From positions 1 to 23,876 of IMG/VR virus record IMGVR_UViG_3300038429_000424: a stretch of 23,876 bases of DNA. One strand, given 5' to 3'. Numbering within the stretch: the first letter of the stretch is position 1; each line of letters starts with the position of its first letter. Made by a program: the position numbers and the translations under genes. Shown here piece by piece: positions 1-7,138 of the stretch. The notes beneath the pieces were generated by a model. It did not search any database. It worked only from the letters and a program-made list of their open reading frames with translations, and was not told the origin of the DNA. This DNA comes from a virus.

Positions 1-209
1 CATAAAGTCGGGGGGACGTTGATAAGTTCGTTGTGTTGGAACTGCTCATATCGATTAAAGAAATATTTCTAGTATCTTGTGCGGTTCATTTATTTCAACT
101 GGTAAGCGTTAACCATCATAATGACTTTAGACTGACGATTCGTAGGTTAATAAATTCAACCCAATATTATATTTCGAGATATACTAAGAACCCCTGTCAA
201 GAAAAATAA

Positions 210-258
210 CACCCTAAAACCCCCCCAATAGCACCTAAAAACCCCCCCAAATACCCCC
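210..258. repeat. C-tract direct repeat; G-quadruplex-capable on minus strand
   Basis: Two imperfect copies of an (A)CCTAAAA-C7-AA(A)TA unit lie 22 bp apart, followed by a shorter C5 run. C runs are at 212-214, 220-226, 242-248 and 254-258. On the minus strand this gives four runs of at least three G, separated by loops of 5, 15 and 5 nt, so it could in principle fold as a G-quadruplex. What is seen is the repeat; quadruplex formation is inference. It lies about 90 bp upstream of the first late gene. Confidence 0.5.
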
Positions 259-297
259 AACAATCTCGTGAAGGGCATTTTGCGCGGAAAACCCTAT

Positions 298-332
298 GAT
301 ATAGATTCGCCATCGAATGCGACAACTATATC
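298..332 (+). promoter_or_regulatory. Bulged hairpin immediately upstream of the late operon
   Basis: GATATAG (298-304) pairs with CTATATC (326-332), and the adjoining ATTCG (305-309) pairs with CGAAT (314-318). This gives a 12-bp stem with a CCAT loop and a 7-nt bulge on one side. It ends just before the GAGG ribosome-binding site (335-338) of the first gene. It may be a 5'-leader structure controlling translation or an operator for a DNA-binding protein; the sequence does not tell which. Confidence 0.4.
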
Positions 333-345
333 TTGAGGTCAAAGT

Positions 346-930
346 GTGAATCCTGAGCCCTTGGTTATCATCGCCGGCGACACCCTCACCTGGCTGCGTC
401 AGGCGAATCAATGCCAGTATCCCGACGCCTATGGCAACATGCAGACGCCGAAGGCCTCCGCGGGTTGGTCCCTGTCATATACCCTGGTCATGGCAGGGCA
501 GCAGATCCAGATCAATGCGACTGCAAACGGCGACGACTTCCTTGTGAATGTGGCGGCCACGACTACCGCTGCATACGCTGTCGGAACATATTCCTGGGCA
601 GCTTACGTCTCGAAAGGCACCGAGCGTTATCAGATCGACAGCGGCACCTTCCAGATCAAACCGAACCTGGCGGCCCAGACTTCCGGCTACGACAATCGTT
701 CCCATGTGAAAAGAGTCCTCGATGCCCTCGAGGCTGCCATCGAAGACGCGGCAACTAGAAGCCAACTCGATCTCATCTCCTATGCAACCGGCAACAACAA
801 TCTGCACCGGAACCGCGCCCAGCTCATCATCTGGCACAACCGTTACAAGGTTATGTATCAGCAGGAACTGGCCGGCGAGAAGATACAGAAGGGCATGGAT
901 GCCGGCAACACCGTTTATGTGAGGTTCTGA
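346..930 (+). CDS. gpW-like head completion protein with N-terminal beta domain
   Basis: The protein has 194 residues. The start is GTG, chosen because GAGG lies 7 nt upstream and the ORF runs directly into the portal gene (TGA/ATG overlap at 930). Residues about 3-108 look like a beta-sandwich (alternating hydrophobic strands, ending in a GTYSWAAYVSKG-type hairpin). Residues about 118-194 are helical and end in a V-Y-V-R-F pattern as in gpW-like head-tail joining proteins, which seal the portal after DNA packaging. Lambda gpW has only 68 residues, so the N-terminal domain is an addition. In related phages this gene sits between the terminase large subunit and portal genes; here only the portal neighbour is present. 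The gpW assignment rests on the C-terminal pattern and context, without an alignment. Confidence 0.6.
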   Translation: MNPEPLVIIAGDTLTWLRQANQCQYPDAYGNMQTPKASAGWSLSYTLVMAGQQIQINATANGDDFLVNVAATTTAAYAVGTYSWAAYVSKGTERYQIDSGTFQIKPNLAAQTSGYDNRSHVKRVLDALEAAIEDAATRSQLDLISYATGNNNLHRNRAQLIIWHNRYKVMYQQELAGEKIQKGMDAGNTVYVRF

Positions 931-2549
931 TGTCTCTTGTAGCTGATCTTCTAAAAAGATTTGGTTATGTGAAAATGAAACGTGATCCTTCTGTCGGTGG
1001 GGGCTATACGGGATATGCAGCCGCGCAGACGGGACGAATTTTCGACTCCTGGAATCCGACGAATCTCAGCGCAGACGCCGCCCTTCGTTATCAGCTTTAC
1101 AGGATCCGTGCCCGCTCGCGCGACCTCGCCATCAACAATGCCTATATCAAGAAATTCATCGGCATGGTTACAACGAACGTCCTCGGCCATTCCGGCATTA
1201 ATTTCCAATCGAAGGTGAAATTCAAAAACGGAGATTTCGACAAGAAGACGAACGCACTCATCGAGGAAAAATGGGATGACTGGGGCAAAAAGAAAAACTC
1301 CCCGGACGTGTCAGGTAAACTCTCCTGGCGCGGCATCCAGAGGCTCATCCTCCGGACCGTCGCCACGGACGGCGAGATACTGATCCGCAAGATCTGCGGT
1401 TTTGACAATCCCTATAAATTCTCGCTCCAACTCATCGACGCTGACCACCTCGACGAATTCTATAACGCCGCCCTCCCGAACGGAAACCAGATCCGCATGG
1501 GCGTGGAGATCGATCCGTGGGGAAAACCCGTCGCGTACTGGGTATGGAAGCGCCATCCCTATGACTACCTCTATGGCCAGGCCATGGTCGGCCAGCGCGA
1601 ACGCATTCCGGCGGAAGAGATCATTCATCAGTTTGTGCCGCTCCGCATAAATCAGCGCCGCGGTGTTCCCTGGGCTTTTGCCGCCATGGCGAAGACCAAC
1701 GTCCTCGACGGCTATGAGGAAGCTGAACTCGTTGCCGCCCGCGTTGCCGCGGCAAAGATGGGCTTTTTTGAAACCGACCCTTCCGGAGTTCCTGGTATGC
1801 CTATTGACGGCACGGACAGTGACGGAAAGCTGATCGTTCAGGCCGACCCGGGGACATTCTGGAATCTACCCCCCGGCAAGAAACTGAACATGTTCAAGCC
1901 GGAGCACCCGACGACGGCATATGAAGGGTTCGTGAAACAGGTCATCCGGGCATTGGCCAGCGGCCTCGAGGTTTCCTATAACAGCCTGTCCTCCGATCTC
2001 GAGGCCGTCAATTTCTCCTCTATCCGTTCCGGCACGCTCGAAGAACGGGATAACTGGAAGGCTGTCCAGGGCTGGTTTATTGAGGACTGCTGCGAACAGA
2101 TATGGCTGCCCTGGCTGGAGATGGCCGTCATGACGCAGCAGCTTCCCTATTCCATCTATGACCTGGGACGTCTGAACGCGTGCAAGTGGCAGGGCCGCAG
2201 CTGGTCATGGGTGGATCCGTTGAAAGACCAGAAGGCGAATTCTGAAGGGATCGCGACGGGCCTTTCCACCCGGACAGATATTGCAAACGAACAGGGCAAG
2301 GATTTCTTCGAGATGATCGACACGATCGCTGAGGAAGAAAAATACATCAAAGAAAAAGGCCTCACGTTTGTCTTCCCGGGTAAAGGAACGGCTCAACCTC
2401 CCGAAGGCAAACCGAATGAACCGGTAACGCCAACGGGCGAGCAACCGACAGGCGAGCCGAAAGGCGTGGACGCGGCGGCGGCGAAGATGAAGGTCATCGA
2501 CGGCGGGAAGAGAAGCCTGGATATCGCCGAGGAAAACGAAGGAGGGTAA
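930..2549 (+). CDS. Phage portal protein, lambda gpB family
   Basis: The 539-residue length is typical of lambda-family portals (PF05136 type). Portals form the dodecameric ring at one capsid vertex through which DNA is packaged and ejected, and to which the head-tail connector attaches. The N-terminal region has the family's usual start (short helix, then GGGYTGYAA and a long helical stretch with RYQLYRIRARSRDLAINNAYIKK-like residues at about 53-75). The middle carries EEIIHQFVPLRINQRRGVPW (about 229-248), a strong portal signature. The C-terminus is Pro/Glu-rich and probably disordered. It overlaps the upstream gene by one base and is followed 3 bp later by the protease-capsid gene, as expected for a head operon. 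Identification is confident from motifs, length and position. Confidence 0.92.
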   Translation: MSLVADLLKRFGYVKMKRDPSVGGGYTGYAAAQTGRIFDSWNPTNLSADAALRYQLYRIRARSRDLAINNAYIKKFIGMVTTNVLGHSGINFQSKVKFKNGDFDKKTNALIEEKWDDWGKKKNSPDVSGKLSWRGIQRLILRTVATDGEILIRKICGFDNPYKFSLQLIDADHLDEFYNAALPNGNQIRMGVEIDPWGKPVAYWVWKRHPYDYLYGQAMVGQRERIPAEEIIHQFVPLRINQRRGVPWAFAAMAKTNVLDGYEEAELVAARVAAAKMGFFETDPSGVPGMPIDGTDSDGKLIVQADPGTFWNLPPGKKLNMFKPEHPTTAYEGFVKQVIRALASGLEVSYNSLSSDLEAVNFSSIRSGTLEERDNWKAVQGWFIEDCCEQIWLPWLEMAVMTQQLPYSIYDLGRLNACKWQGRSWSWVDPLKDQKANSEGIATGLSTRTDIANEQGKDFFEMIDTIAEEEKYIKEKGLTFVFPGKGTAQPPEGKPNEPVTPTGEQPTGEPKGVDAAAAKMKVIDGGKRSLDIAEENEGG

Positions 2550-2552
2550 CAA

Positions 2553-4790
2553 ATGGCGCTGAAGTTAAACCCGAAGGGGCACGCTCATGCGAAGTCGCTC
2601 ATCAAGGCCGGCAAGGTAGATAAAGATTCATCCTGGTTTATGAGCGCTGATGACGAAAACAAGATACTGGGGGATCCACCTGACTGGACGGAATATGCGA
2701 AATGGTTTCTCGGCATCGATCCCGGCGCCGGCAACGATACAAAGGATCATTACAAATATCCCTTTGGCAAAGACGGTAAGGTCTATCGCTCCGCTCTGAT
2801 CGCCATACGACAGCGGGCGGCCCAGCAGGGCGCGACGGTCATCTTCGACACCGCCGGCGAACTCATCAAGGAGATCGACGGAACCGAAAAGGCCCTGCAA
2901 GCCGAGGAAAAAAGGGACATCAACAACCTCGGCCCGCAGCGGCGCACGGTCGATATCGAAATCCGTGCAGTCGATGATAATCCAAATCTGAAGGAATTAT
3001 CTTTCTCATCGGAATTTCCGGTCGAAAGATGGTGGGGAATCGAGATCCTCGACCACTCCCCTAAATCTGTCCAACTCGACAGGCTGAAGAAGACCGGCTC
3101 GGTTCTCATAAACCACAACATGGATCAACTTGCTGCGAGAGTGATCGATGCATCCATATCCGGGAAGAAAGGGCGCGCAACAGTTGAATTTTCACCATCC
3201 GCATTCGCTCAGGAAAAGAAGCAGGAAGTCGACGCCGGCTTCTGGCGCAGCACGTCCGTTTCTTACAACATCAACAAAATGGTCTTGGAGAGCGACGATA
3301 ATGGGATTCAGACCTATCGGGTCACCGATTGGGAACCCCTCGAGATATCGCTGGTAAGCGTTCCCGCCGATCCGTCCGTTGGGGTGGGCAGAACAATAAT
3401 CGACAATTCAACAAAACCTATCGTGAAGGAGGAAAGAAAGAAAATGGATGAAAACGAAATCAAGACAAAAATCGATGACGCGCGGAAACAGGGCGGAGAG
3501 GCGGAAGCTCAGAGGGTGAAGGGCATCCTTGCCATCGCCAACAGCGATGACAATAACAAGTTTATGGACATCGCTCTTCGCTATGTCGAGAACGGCCGGA
3601 CCGTCGACGAGTTCAAATTCTCGCTGGACGAGTTTCGGAAGTTGAATCCTCAGCCCGTGGTCGATCCCAAGGTTACGATCGGGATGAACGACAAAGAGAT
3701 CAGGGCATATAGTCTTGTCAGGGCGATGCGGAAGTTGGCTGACGGGCATAAGCTGGACGGCATTGAAAGAGAGGCCTCCGATGCAACTGCCAAGATATGT
3801 AGGAAGGAAGCGAGAGGCTTTTTCATTCCTCAGGACGTCATGTTGGCCGAGGGACCAATCAACCCGGAACTATATAGGGCAATGAGGGACATGCAGGGCA
3901 AACGAACCCTTTCCGTCATGACGTCAGCAAGCGGCGGTTTTCTTGTTGACACGGAAGTTATGGGCGGCAGTCTCATTGAACTGCTCAGGAACAAGCCATA
4001 CGTAGCACAGCTGGGCGCCACTACCCTGACGGGACTCGTGGGCAATGTCGCGATTCCCAGGGTGACCGGCGGAGCGACGACCTATTGGCTATCTGAATCC
4101 GGCCAGGTAACCGCAGCCGACCAGGCCTTCGGTCAGTTGGGGCTCGTTCCTCACAGACTTGTCGCGGATACCGCCTATACGAAGGAACTCCTCATGCAGG
4201 CCTCCATCGACATCGAGGCATTCGTTCGCAATGATCTCATGACCGTTCTCGCGATCGAGAAAGACAGGGCGTCCCTATTTGGGCAGATATCATCCGGTAA
4301 TGCCGGTGAGCCGCTCGGGATCTTCGGGAATACGGGTATAGGCTCCGTGACTTTCGGCGCCGCTGCAACCTGGGCCAAAGTCCTCGATTTTGAAACCCAG
4401 GTCGCAACTGCAAACGCTCTTCTCGGAGCGATGGCCTACCTGACTTCGCCGGGAGTCCGCGCAAAATGGAAGGCCGCCGTCAAGATCGCTGGATCGCAAT
4501 ATTCCGACTTCCTGTGGCAGGGTGGCAATAACCTGGGCGAAGGCCAGGTCAATGGGTATAAGGCGGTCGCCACAAATCAGATACCGGCAACCGGAACGTA
4601 CGCTCACAGAGTAGTGTTCGGCAACTGGGCTGACCTGATCCTGGCAGAATGGGCCGGCATCGATGTGGTTGTCGATCCCTACTCCCTAAAGAAACAGGGT
4701 CAGATCGAAGTGACGATCACCCTTTGGACGGATATTGGAGTTCGCCATGCCGGCAGTTTCACCATTTCTGCTGACTCCGGCGCGCAATAA
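2553..4790 (+). CDS. Prohead protease / HK97-fold major capsid fusion protein
   Basis: The protein has 745 residues with at least three parts. Residues 1-115 form an unassigned N-terminal domain also seen at the start of other phage protease fusions. Residues about 130-280 match a U35-type prohead protease: His188 in the INHNM motif, Ser235 in TSVSY, and Glu264 in LEISLVSVPADP are the likely catalytic residues. Residues about 298-450 are charged and helical, like an HK97 delta/scaffold domain. Residues about 450-745 match the HK97-fold major capsid protein (SASGGFLVDTEVM, AIPRVTGGATTYW, GNWADLILAEW). The protein would assemble the procapsid and cleave its own scaffold part. Such fusions are known. 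GGAGGG precedes the start. An internal start at 3444 may also produce capsid alone. Confidence 0.92.
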   Translation: MALKLNPKGHAHAKSLIKAGKVDKDSSWFMSADDENKILGDPPDWTEYAKWFLGIDPGAGNDTKDHYKYPFGKDGKVYRSALIAIRQRAAQQGATVIFDTAGELIKEIDGTEKALQAEEKRDINNLGPQRRTVDIEIRAVDDNPNLKELSFSSEFPVERWWGIEILDHSPKSVQLDRLKKTGSVLINHNMDQLAARVIDASISGKKGRATVEFSPSAFAQEKKQEVDAGFWRSTSVSYNINKMVLESDDNGIQTYRVTDWEPLEISLVSVPADPSVGVGRTIIDNSTKPIVKEERKKMDENEIKTKIDDARKQGGEAEAQRVKGILAIANSDDNNKFMDIALRYVENGRTVDEFKFSLDEFRKLNPQPVVDPKVTIGMNDKEIRAYSLVRAMRKLADGHKLDGIEREASDATAKICRKEARGFFIPQDVMLAEGPINPELYRAMRDMQGKRTLSVMTSASGGFLVDTEVMGGSLIELLRNKPYVAQLGATTLTGLVGNVAIPRVTGGATTYWLSESGQVTAADQAFGQLGLVPHRLVADTAYTKELLMQASIDIEAFVRNDLMTVLAIEKDRASLFGQISSGNAGEPLGIFGNTGIGSVTFGAAATWAKVLDFETQVATANALLGAMAYLTSPGVRAKWKAAVKIAGSQYSDFLWQGGNNLGEGQVNGYKAVATNQIPATGTYAHRVVFGNWADLILAEWAGIDVVVDPYSLKKQGQIEVTITLWTDIGVRHAGSFTISADSGAQ
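3426..3446 (+). promoter_or_regulatory. Internal Shine-Dalgarno and in-frame ATG inside the protease-capsid gene
   Basis: AAGGAGG (3426-3432) is a near-perfect Shine-Dalgarno sequence, followed after 11 nt by an in-frame ATG (3444, codon 298). The position falls exactly at the junction between the protease domain and the scaffold/capsid part. Starting here would give a 448-residue product containing scaffold plus capsid. The sites are seen directly; use in vivo is inference. Confidence 0.55.
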
Positions 4791-4815
4791 CAGCCGTTAA
4801 TGATGAGGTGATTCC

Positions 4816-5064
4816 ATGAAAAAGAAAGCCAGGATCATAGCGGAAACGGGAATCAGGGGAAAGACTCATTATGTTGATGAAATTGTGGAAGTGGACATTG
4901 ATACACTCTACGCCCTGAAGTCCAACAACAAGGCTGTCGAACATATCGAACCCGAACCTGAGGGAGAACCCGAAGGGGATGATAAGGATCTGCCTGAAGG
5001 CGATGAGAAGGATTCGCCTGAAGGCGTTGAGGAAAATGTGACAGACGTCCACGATGGTGGCTGA
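4816..5064 (+). CDS. Small acidic virion-associated protein, function unknown
   Basis: The protein has 82 residues and is preceded by GAGGTG. The first half (about 1-40) is a compact basic/hydrophobic segment (KKKARIIAETG, VDEIVEVDIDTLYALKSNNKAV). The second half is a very acidic Pro-Glu-Gly-Asp tail with repeated PEGD/E units encoded by a 24-bp tandem duplication. It lies between the capsid and decoration-like genes. Short proteins with this kind of N-terminal half often follow phage capsid genes, but no function is assigned. An acidic DNA-mimic-like or chaperone role would be speculation. Confidence 0.7.
   Translation: MKKKARIIAETGIRGKTHYVDEIVEVDIDTLYALKSNNKAVEHIEPEPEGEPEGDDKDLPEGDEKDSPEGVEENVTDVHDGG
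4984..5031 (+). repeat. 24-bp tandem repeat, two copies, inside the small acidic gene
   Basis: Unit AAGGATCTGCCTGAAGGCGA plus TGAG (4984-5007) is followed by a copy differing in a few bases (5008-5031). The unit keeps the reading frame and encodes an eight-residue acidic KD-x-PEGxE block. A more diverged acidic Pro-Glu-Gly stretch just upstream suggests repeated expansion. Confidence 0.75.
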
Positions 5065-5132
5065 AATTTCTGCCTCTGGTAAGGATTGGTCATCGTAAAA
5101 ATTTAAAAACATAGGAAGGAGGATAATTCAAA

Positions 5133-5513
5133 ATGCCTAAGATAATAGATTTCAACTCCGAAGTAAGCTGCCTGGAACTTTTCAGGTCAGACAATAGAAC
5201 TGCAACTGGCAACGGCTCGGGCGTTGACACCCTGGGATATGAGGGGAAACTGAAAATAACGCTCGATATCGGAACAGTGACCGGTACAACCCCGACACTC
5301 GACGTCAAGATTCAGGACTCTGCAGATAACTCCACGTTCGCGGATTTGAGTCCTGCCGTGGCGTTCGCTCAGCAAAATGCCGCAGGCATTAATCATCTCG
5401 GCCTCGATATCCGGACAGTCAGGCGTTATGTCCGTGCCGTGGCGACTCTCGGTGGCACTTCACCGAACTTCAACTTCGCGGTGCTCGCCTACGGCCAGAA
5501 GCAGACGCTGTAA
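5133..5513 (+). CDS. Probable capsid decoration or virion structural protein
   Basis: The protein has 126 residues and a strong AAGGAGG ribosome-binding site upstream. It is predicted to be all-beta: a GKLKITLDIGTVTG strand pair, TPTLDVKIQDSADNSTFADL, RRYVRAVATLGGTSPNFNFAV. This beta-sandwich pattern recurs in phage head decoration and other surface structural proteins. Its place directly after the capsid genes fits a decoration protein that binds and stabilises the expanded shell. No catalytic motif or membrane segment is visible. A tail-associated beta domain is an alternative, but less consistent with the gene order. Confidence 0.6.
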   Translation: MPKIIDFNSEVSCLELFRSDNRTATGNGSGVDTLGYEGKLKITLDIGTVTGTTPTLDVKIQDSADNSTFADLSPAVAFAQQNAAGINHLGLDIRTVRRYVRAVATLGGTSPNFNFAVLAYGQKQTL

Positions 5514-5537
5514 GGATAAGGATTCTACTTGCCAGGT

Positions 5538-5581
5538 GCCGCCTTCTGAACATGAGCCTCTTCCGGAGGGCGGCGTTCTTT
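5538..5581 (+). terminator. Possible terminator or attenuator between decoration and lysis genes
   Basis: GCCGCC (5538-5543) can pair with GGCGGC (5569-5574), the stem extending through TTCT/GGAG, and is followed by GTTCTTT. An alternative inner hairpin GCCTC/GAGGGC (about 5555-5571) uses the same right arm, so two mutually exclusive folds exist. This could reduce read-through into the lysis genes. The U-run is weak, so it may only attenuate. Confidence 0.35.
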
Positions 5582-5603
5582 ACCAAGATAAAGGATAGCG
5601 CCC

Positions 5604-5813
5604 ATGAATGGATTTATCACGATAAAAGAGAAAGACTGGGAAGGCATGGACGATAAGCAGAAATTGTGGGCCATATATAACACCTTGCAAACGATGGACG
5701 GTAGGATGAAGACGCTGGAAAGACGGCCTATCACGGACAAATGTTTTGCATTTTGCGGCGGCATTATCGGCGGATTTCTGGCCGCCCTGGGTATCAAATA
5801 CGGCGGTCACTGA
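5604..5813 (+). CDS. Small single-span membrane protein, XhlA/holin-like
   Basis: The protein has 69 residues. The N-terminal 45 are charged and helical (KEKDWEGMDDKQKLWAIYNTLQTMDGRMKTLERR). One C-terminal membrane segment follows (about 49-65, CAFCGGIIGGFLAALGI). This layout resembles XhlA-type haemolysin/lysis accessory proteins, which work with a holin at the cytoplasmic membrane. It lies directly before a probable holin and an endolysin, which supports a lysis role. AAAGGA about 9 nt before the ATG supports the start. Assignment to a lysis role is inference from topology and position. Confidence 0.55.
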   Translation: MNGFITIKEKDWEGMDDKQKLWAIYNTLQTMDGRMKTLERRPITDKCFAFCGGIIGGFLAALGIKYGGH

Positions 5814-5871
5814 TTGCGGGACTGATAATTGTGGACCATATACCGGACAATTGTCCAAGGAGAGAAAAGAC

Positions 5872-6384
5872 ATGATCGCATCATTGATAGGGGCCCTGCT
5901 GGGCGGCGCTTTCCGCTGCATCCCTGAAATTTTGAACTTCTTTGACAAGAAAAACGAGCGCGCCCATGAACTCTCCATGCAGGACAAACAGATGGAGTAC
6001 GCCAAGATTCAGGGCGAGCAGAAGCGCGAGGAGATCGGAGCGCAGAGCCAGGCCGATTGGGACAAGGGTACGATCGATGCCCTGAAGGAGGCCATCACGT
6101 CCCAGAATATTTCGTTCCAGAAGACGGGATATGCCATCGTAGATTTTCTCATGGCTCTCGCGGTCTTCATCTCTTCGACCATCCGGCCCGCCGTGACCTA
6201 CATTGTCGTCGGCCTTTATTGCGGCATGAAAATTTGCTTGGTGATCGCTGCATATCAGGCGGGATCCGGCTTCGTGGAGATAGCGAAGATCCTCTGGACC
6301 GAGCAGGACCAGGGCGTGCTGACAGGCATCCTCAACTTCTGGTTCCTGGGCAGGGTCTTTGACAAGGCGAAAGGATCCTCATGA
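5872..6384 (+). CDS. Probable holin (three-TM GTA-holin-like topology)
   Basis: The start at 5872 is preferred over the longer in-frame ATG at 5746 because AAGGAGAG lies just upstream and the longer version would overlap the previous gene. The 170 residues comprise a Gly-rich amphipathic N-terminus (2-13), a long charged helix (24-85), a hydrophobic segment (about 88-102), a second (about 107-129), and a weaker hydrophobic stretch (about 147-162). This resembles the three-TM phage holins with a central charged helix. Holins form the membrane lesion that releases the endolysin. The downstream endolysin starts inside its stop codon (ATGA), indicating coupled translation. Confidence 0.6.
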   Translation: MIASLIGALLGGAFRCIPEILNFFDKKNERAHELSMQDKQMEYAKIQGEQKREEIGAQSQADWDKGTIDALKEAITSQNISFQKTGYAIVDFLMALAVFISSTIRPAVTYIVVGLYCGMKICLVIAAYQAGSGFVEIAKILWTEQDQGVLTGILNFWFLGRVFDKAKGSS

Positions 6385-6812
6385 ATAAGGTGGCCCTGAC
6401 CCTCGAGATGCACTTCGAGGGCTATCATGAGATTCCCTATTACTGTCCCGCTGGACTTCTGACGGGCGGCTATGGACACGCCTTCAAGAGAGGCGAGCCG
6501 GTTCGGCCGTTGCCGAAAGAAGAGGCGAGAAGGGTTCTGGAGAATGACCAACTGGCCGCGGAGAGATCGACGTTTCGCCTCTGTCCGGTTCTGCTCATTG
6601 AATCCGAGAGCCGCCAGGGTGCGATAATCGATTTTGTGTTCAACCTGGGCGGCGGAAGACTACAGGCGTCGACGTTACGGCGGCGGATTAATCAGCGGAG
6701 CTGGCCGGAGGTGGGGCGCGAGCTCCGAAAATGGGTGCGCGGAGGAGGCAGGATCCTGCCGGGCCTGGTCCTCAGACGTGAATCGGAGGCGAGGCTGGTC
6801 TCATGTCACTGA
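6381..6812 (+). CDS. Endolysin, T4-lysozyme-like muramidase (GH24)
   Basis: The protein has 143 residues. The N-terminus carries the GH24 pattern: Glu13 in HFEGY, Cys22 in YYCPAG, and Thr28 in LTGGYGH. In T4 lysozyme the triad is Glu11-Asp20-Thr26; a Cys at the Asp position is common in one branch of phage lysozymes and is known to be compatible with activity. VFNLGGGRLQASTLRRRIN is the conserved second-lobe motif. It cleaves the MurNAc-GlcNAc bond of peptidoglycan. No signal peptide or SAR segment is seen, so it depends on a holin. Overlaps: ATGA with the holin gene, and 10 bases with the next gene. Confidence 0.9.
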   Translation: MNKVALTLEMHFEGYHEIPYYCPAGLLTGGYGHAFKRGEPVRPLPKEEARRVLENDQLAAERSTFRLCPVLLIESESRQGAIIDFVFNLGGGRLQASTLRRRINQRSWPEVGRELRKWVRGGGRILPGLVLRRESEARLVSCH

Positions 6813-7135
6813 ATGACGAAATGGCCGCTGACATCATGAACGTCAAGTACAACACGGACGAACTGGCCCGGACCGTCACCTACACGCCGCTTGTCGGCAA
6901 TGCGAAGCAGATTGCAGCGATCTTTCATTATGGATCACCGGATGGATACAAAGGCGCAGATGCATTCAATACAGAGGCGCAGATGGAGATCCAGGCGAAC
7001 GACGCATATGGCGTCGCCAATCCGCAGTCAGGGGAAACCATAACCATCGGCTCCGCGACATGGAAGGTCATGGACGCCGTTCTCTCCGAGTCCGGCCTGG
7101 AATGGCAATGCACAATCAGCAGGGTGACGCGGTGA
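6803..7135 (+). CDS. FII-like head-tail joining protein
   Basis: The protein has 110 residues. It is a small protein, mostly beta after a short N-terminal helix, with a central acidic loop and a C-terminal SGETITIGSATWKVMDAVLSES pattern. That pattern closely parallels the end of lambda gpFII (a GDTLTIGEENFWVDRV-type segment). FII-type proteins bind the gpW-portal end of the filled head and form the surface to which the tail attaches. The position before the tail completion and tail terminator genes matches lambda gene order. The start is supported by GGAGG within the preceding gene. Confidence is moderate to good; no alignment was run. Confidence 0.7.
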   Translation: MSLNDEMAADIMNVKYNTDELARTVTYTPLVGNAKQIAAIFHYGSPDGYKGADAFNTEAQMEIQANDAYGVANPQSGETITIGSATWKVMDAVLSESGLEWQCTISRVTR

Positions 7136-7138
7136 TCT

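Larger units (their letters stand above)
1..345. other. Non-coding AT-rich stretch before the late operon
   Basis: No ORF of useful length is seen on either strand. The only frame open at the left edge closes at position 72 (23 codons), so a truncated gene tail cannot be excluded, but nothing recognisable is there. Composition is clearly more AT-rich than the genes that follow. The stretch contains a near-palindrome at 168-183 (TATATTTCGAGATATA), a C-tract direct repeat at 210-258 and a bulged hairpin at 298-332. In lambda-like phages this is where the end of the terminase large subunit gene is expected; it is absent here. No convincing sigma70 promoter was found: TATACT (180-185) and TATGAT (295-300) lack a properly spaced -35. 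Confidence 0.6.

Noticed and set aside
1-72. Truncated C-terminus of a terminase gene
   Set aside because: The 23 open codons show no terminase motif and the composition is unlike the neighbouring phage genes.
280-300. Late promoter from TTGCGC and TATGAT
   Set aside because: The spacer is only 9 bp, far from the usual 16-18.
5746-5871. Upstream in-frame extension of the holin-like gene
   Set aside because: It would overlap the preceding small membrane protein; AAGGAGAG supports the ATG at 5872.
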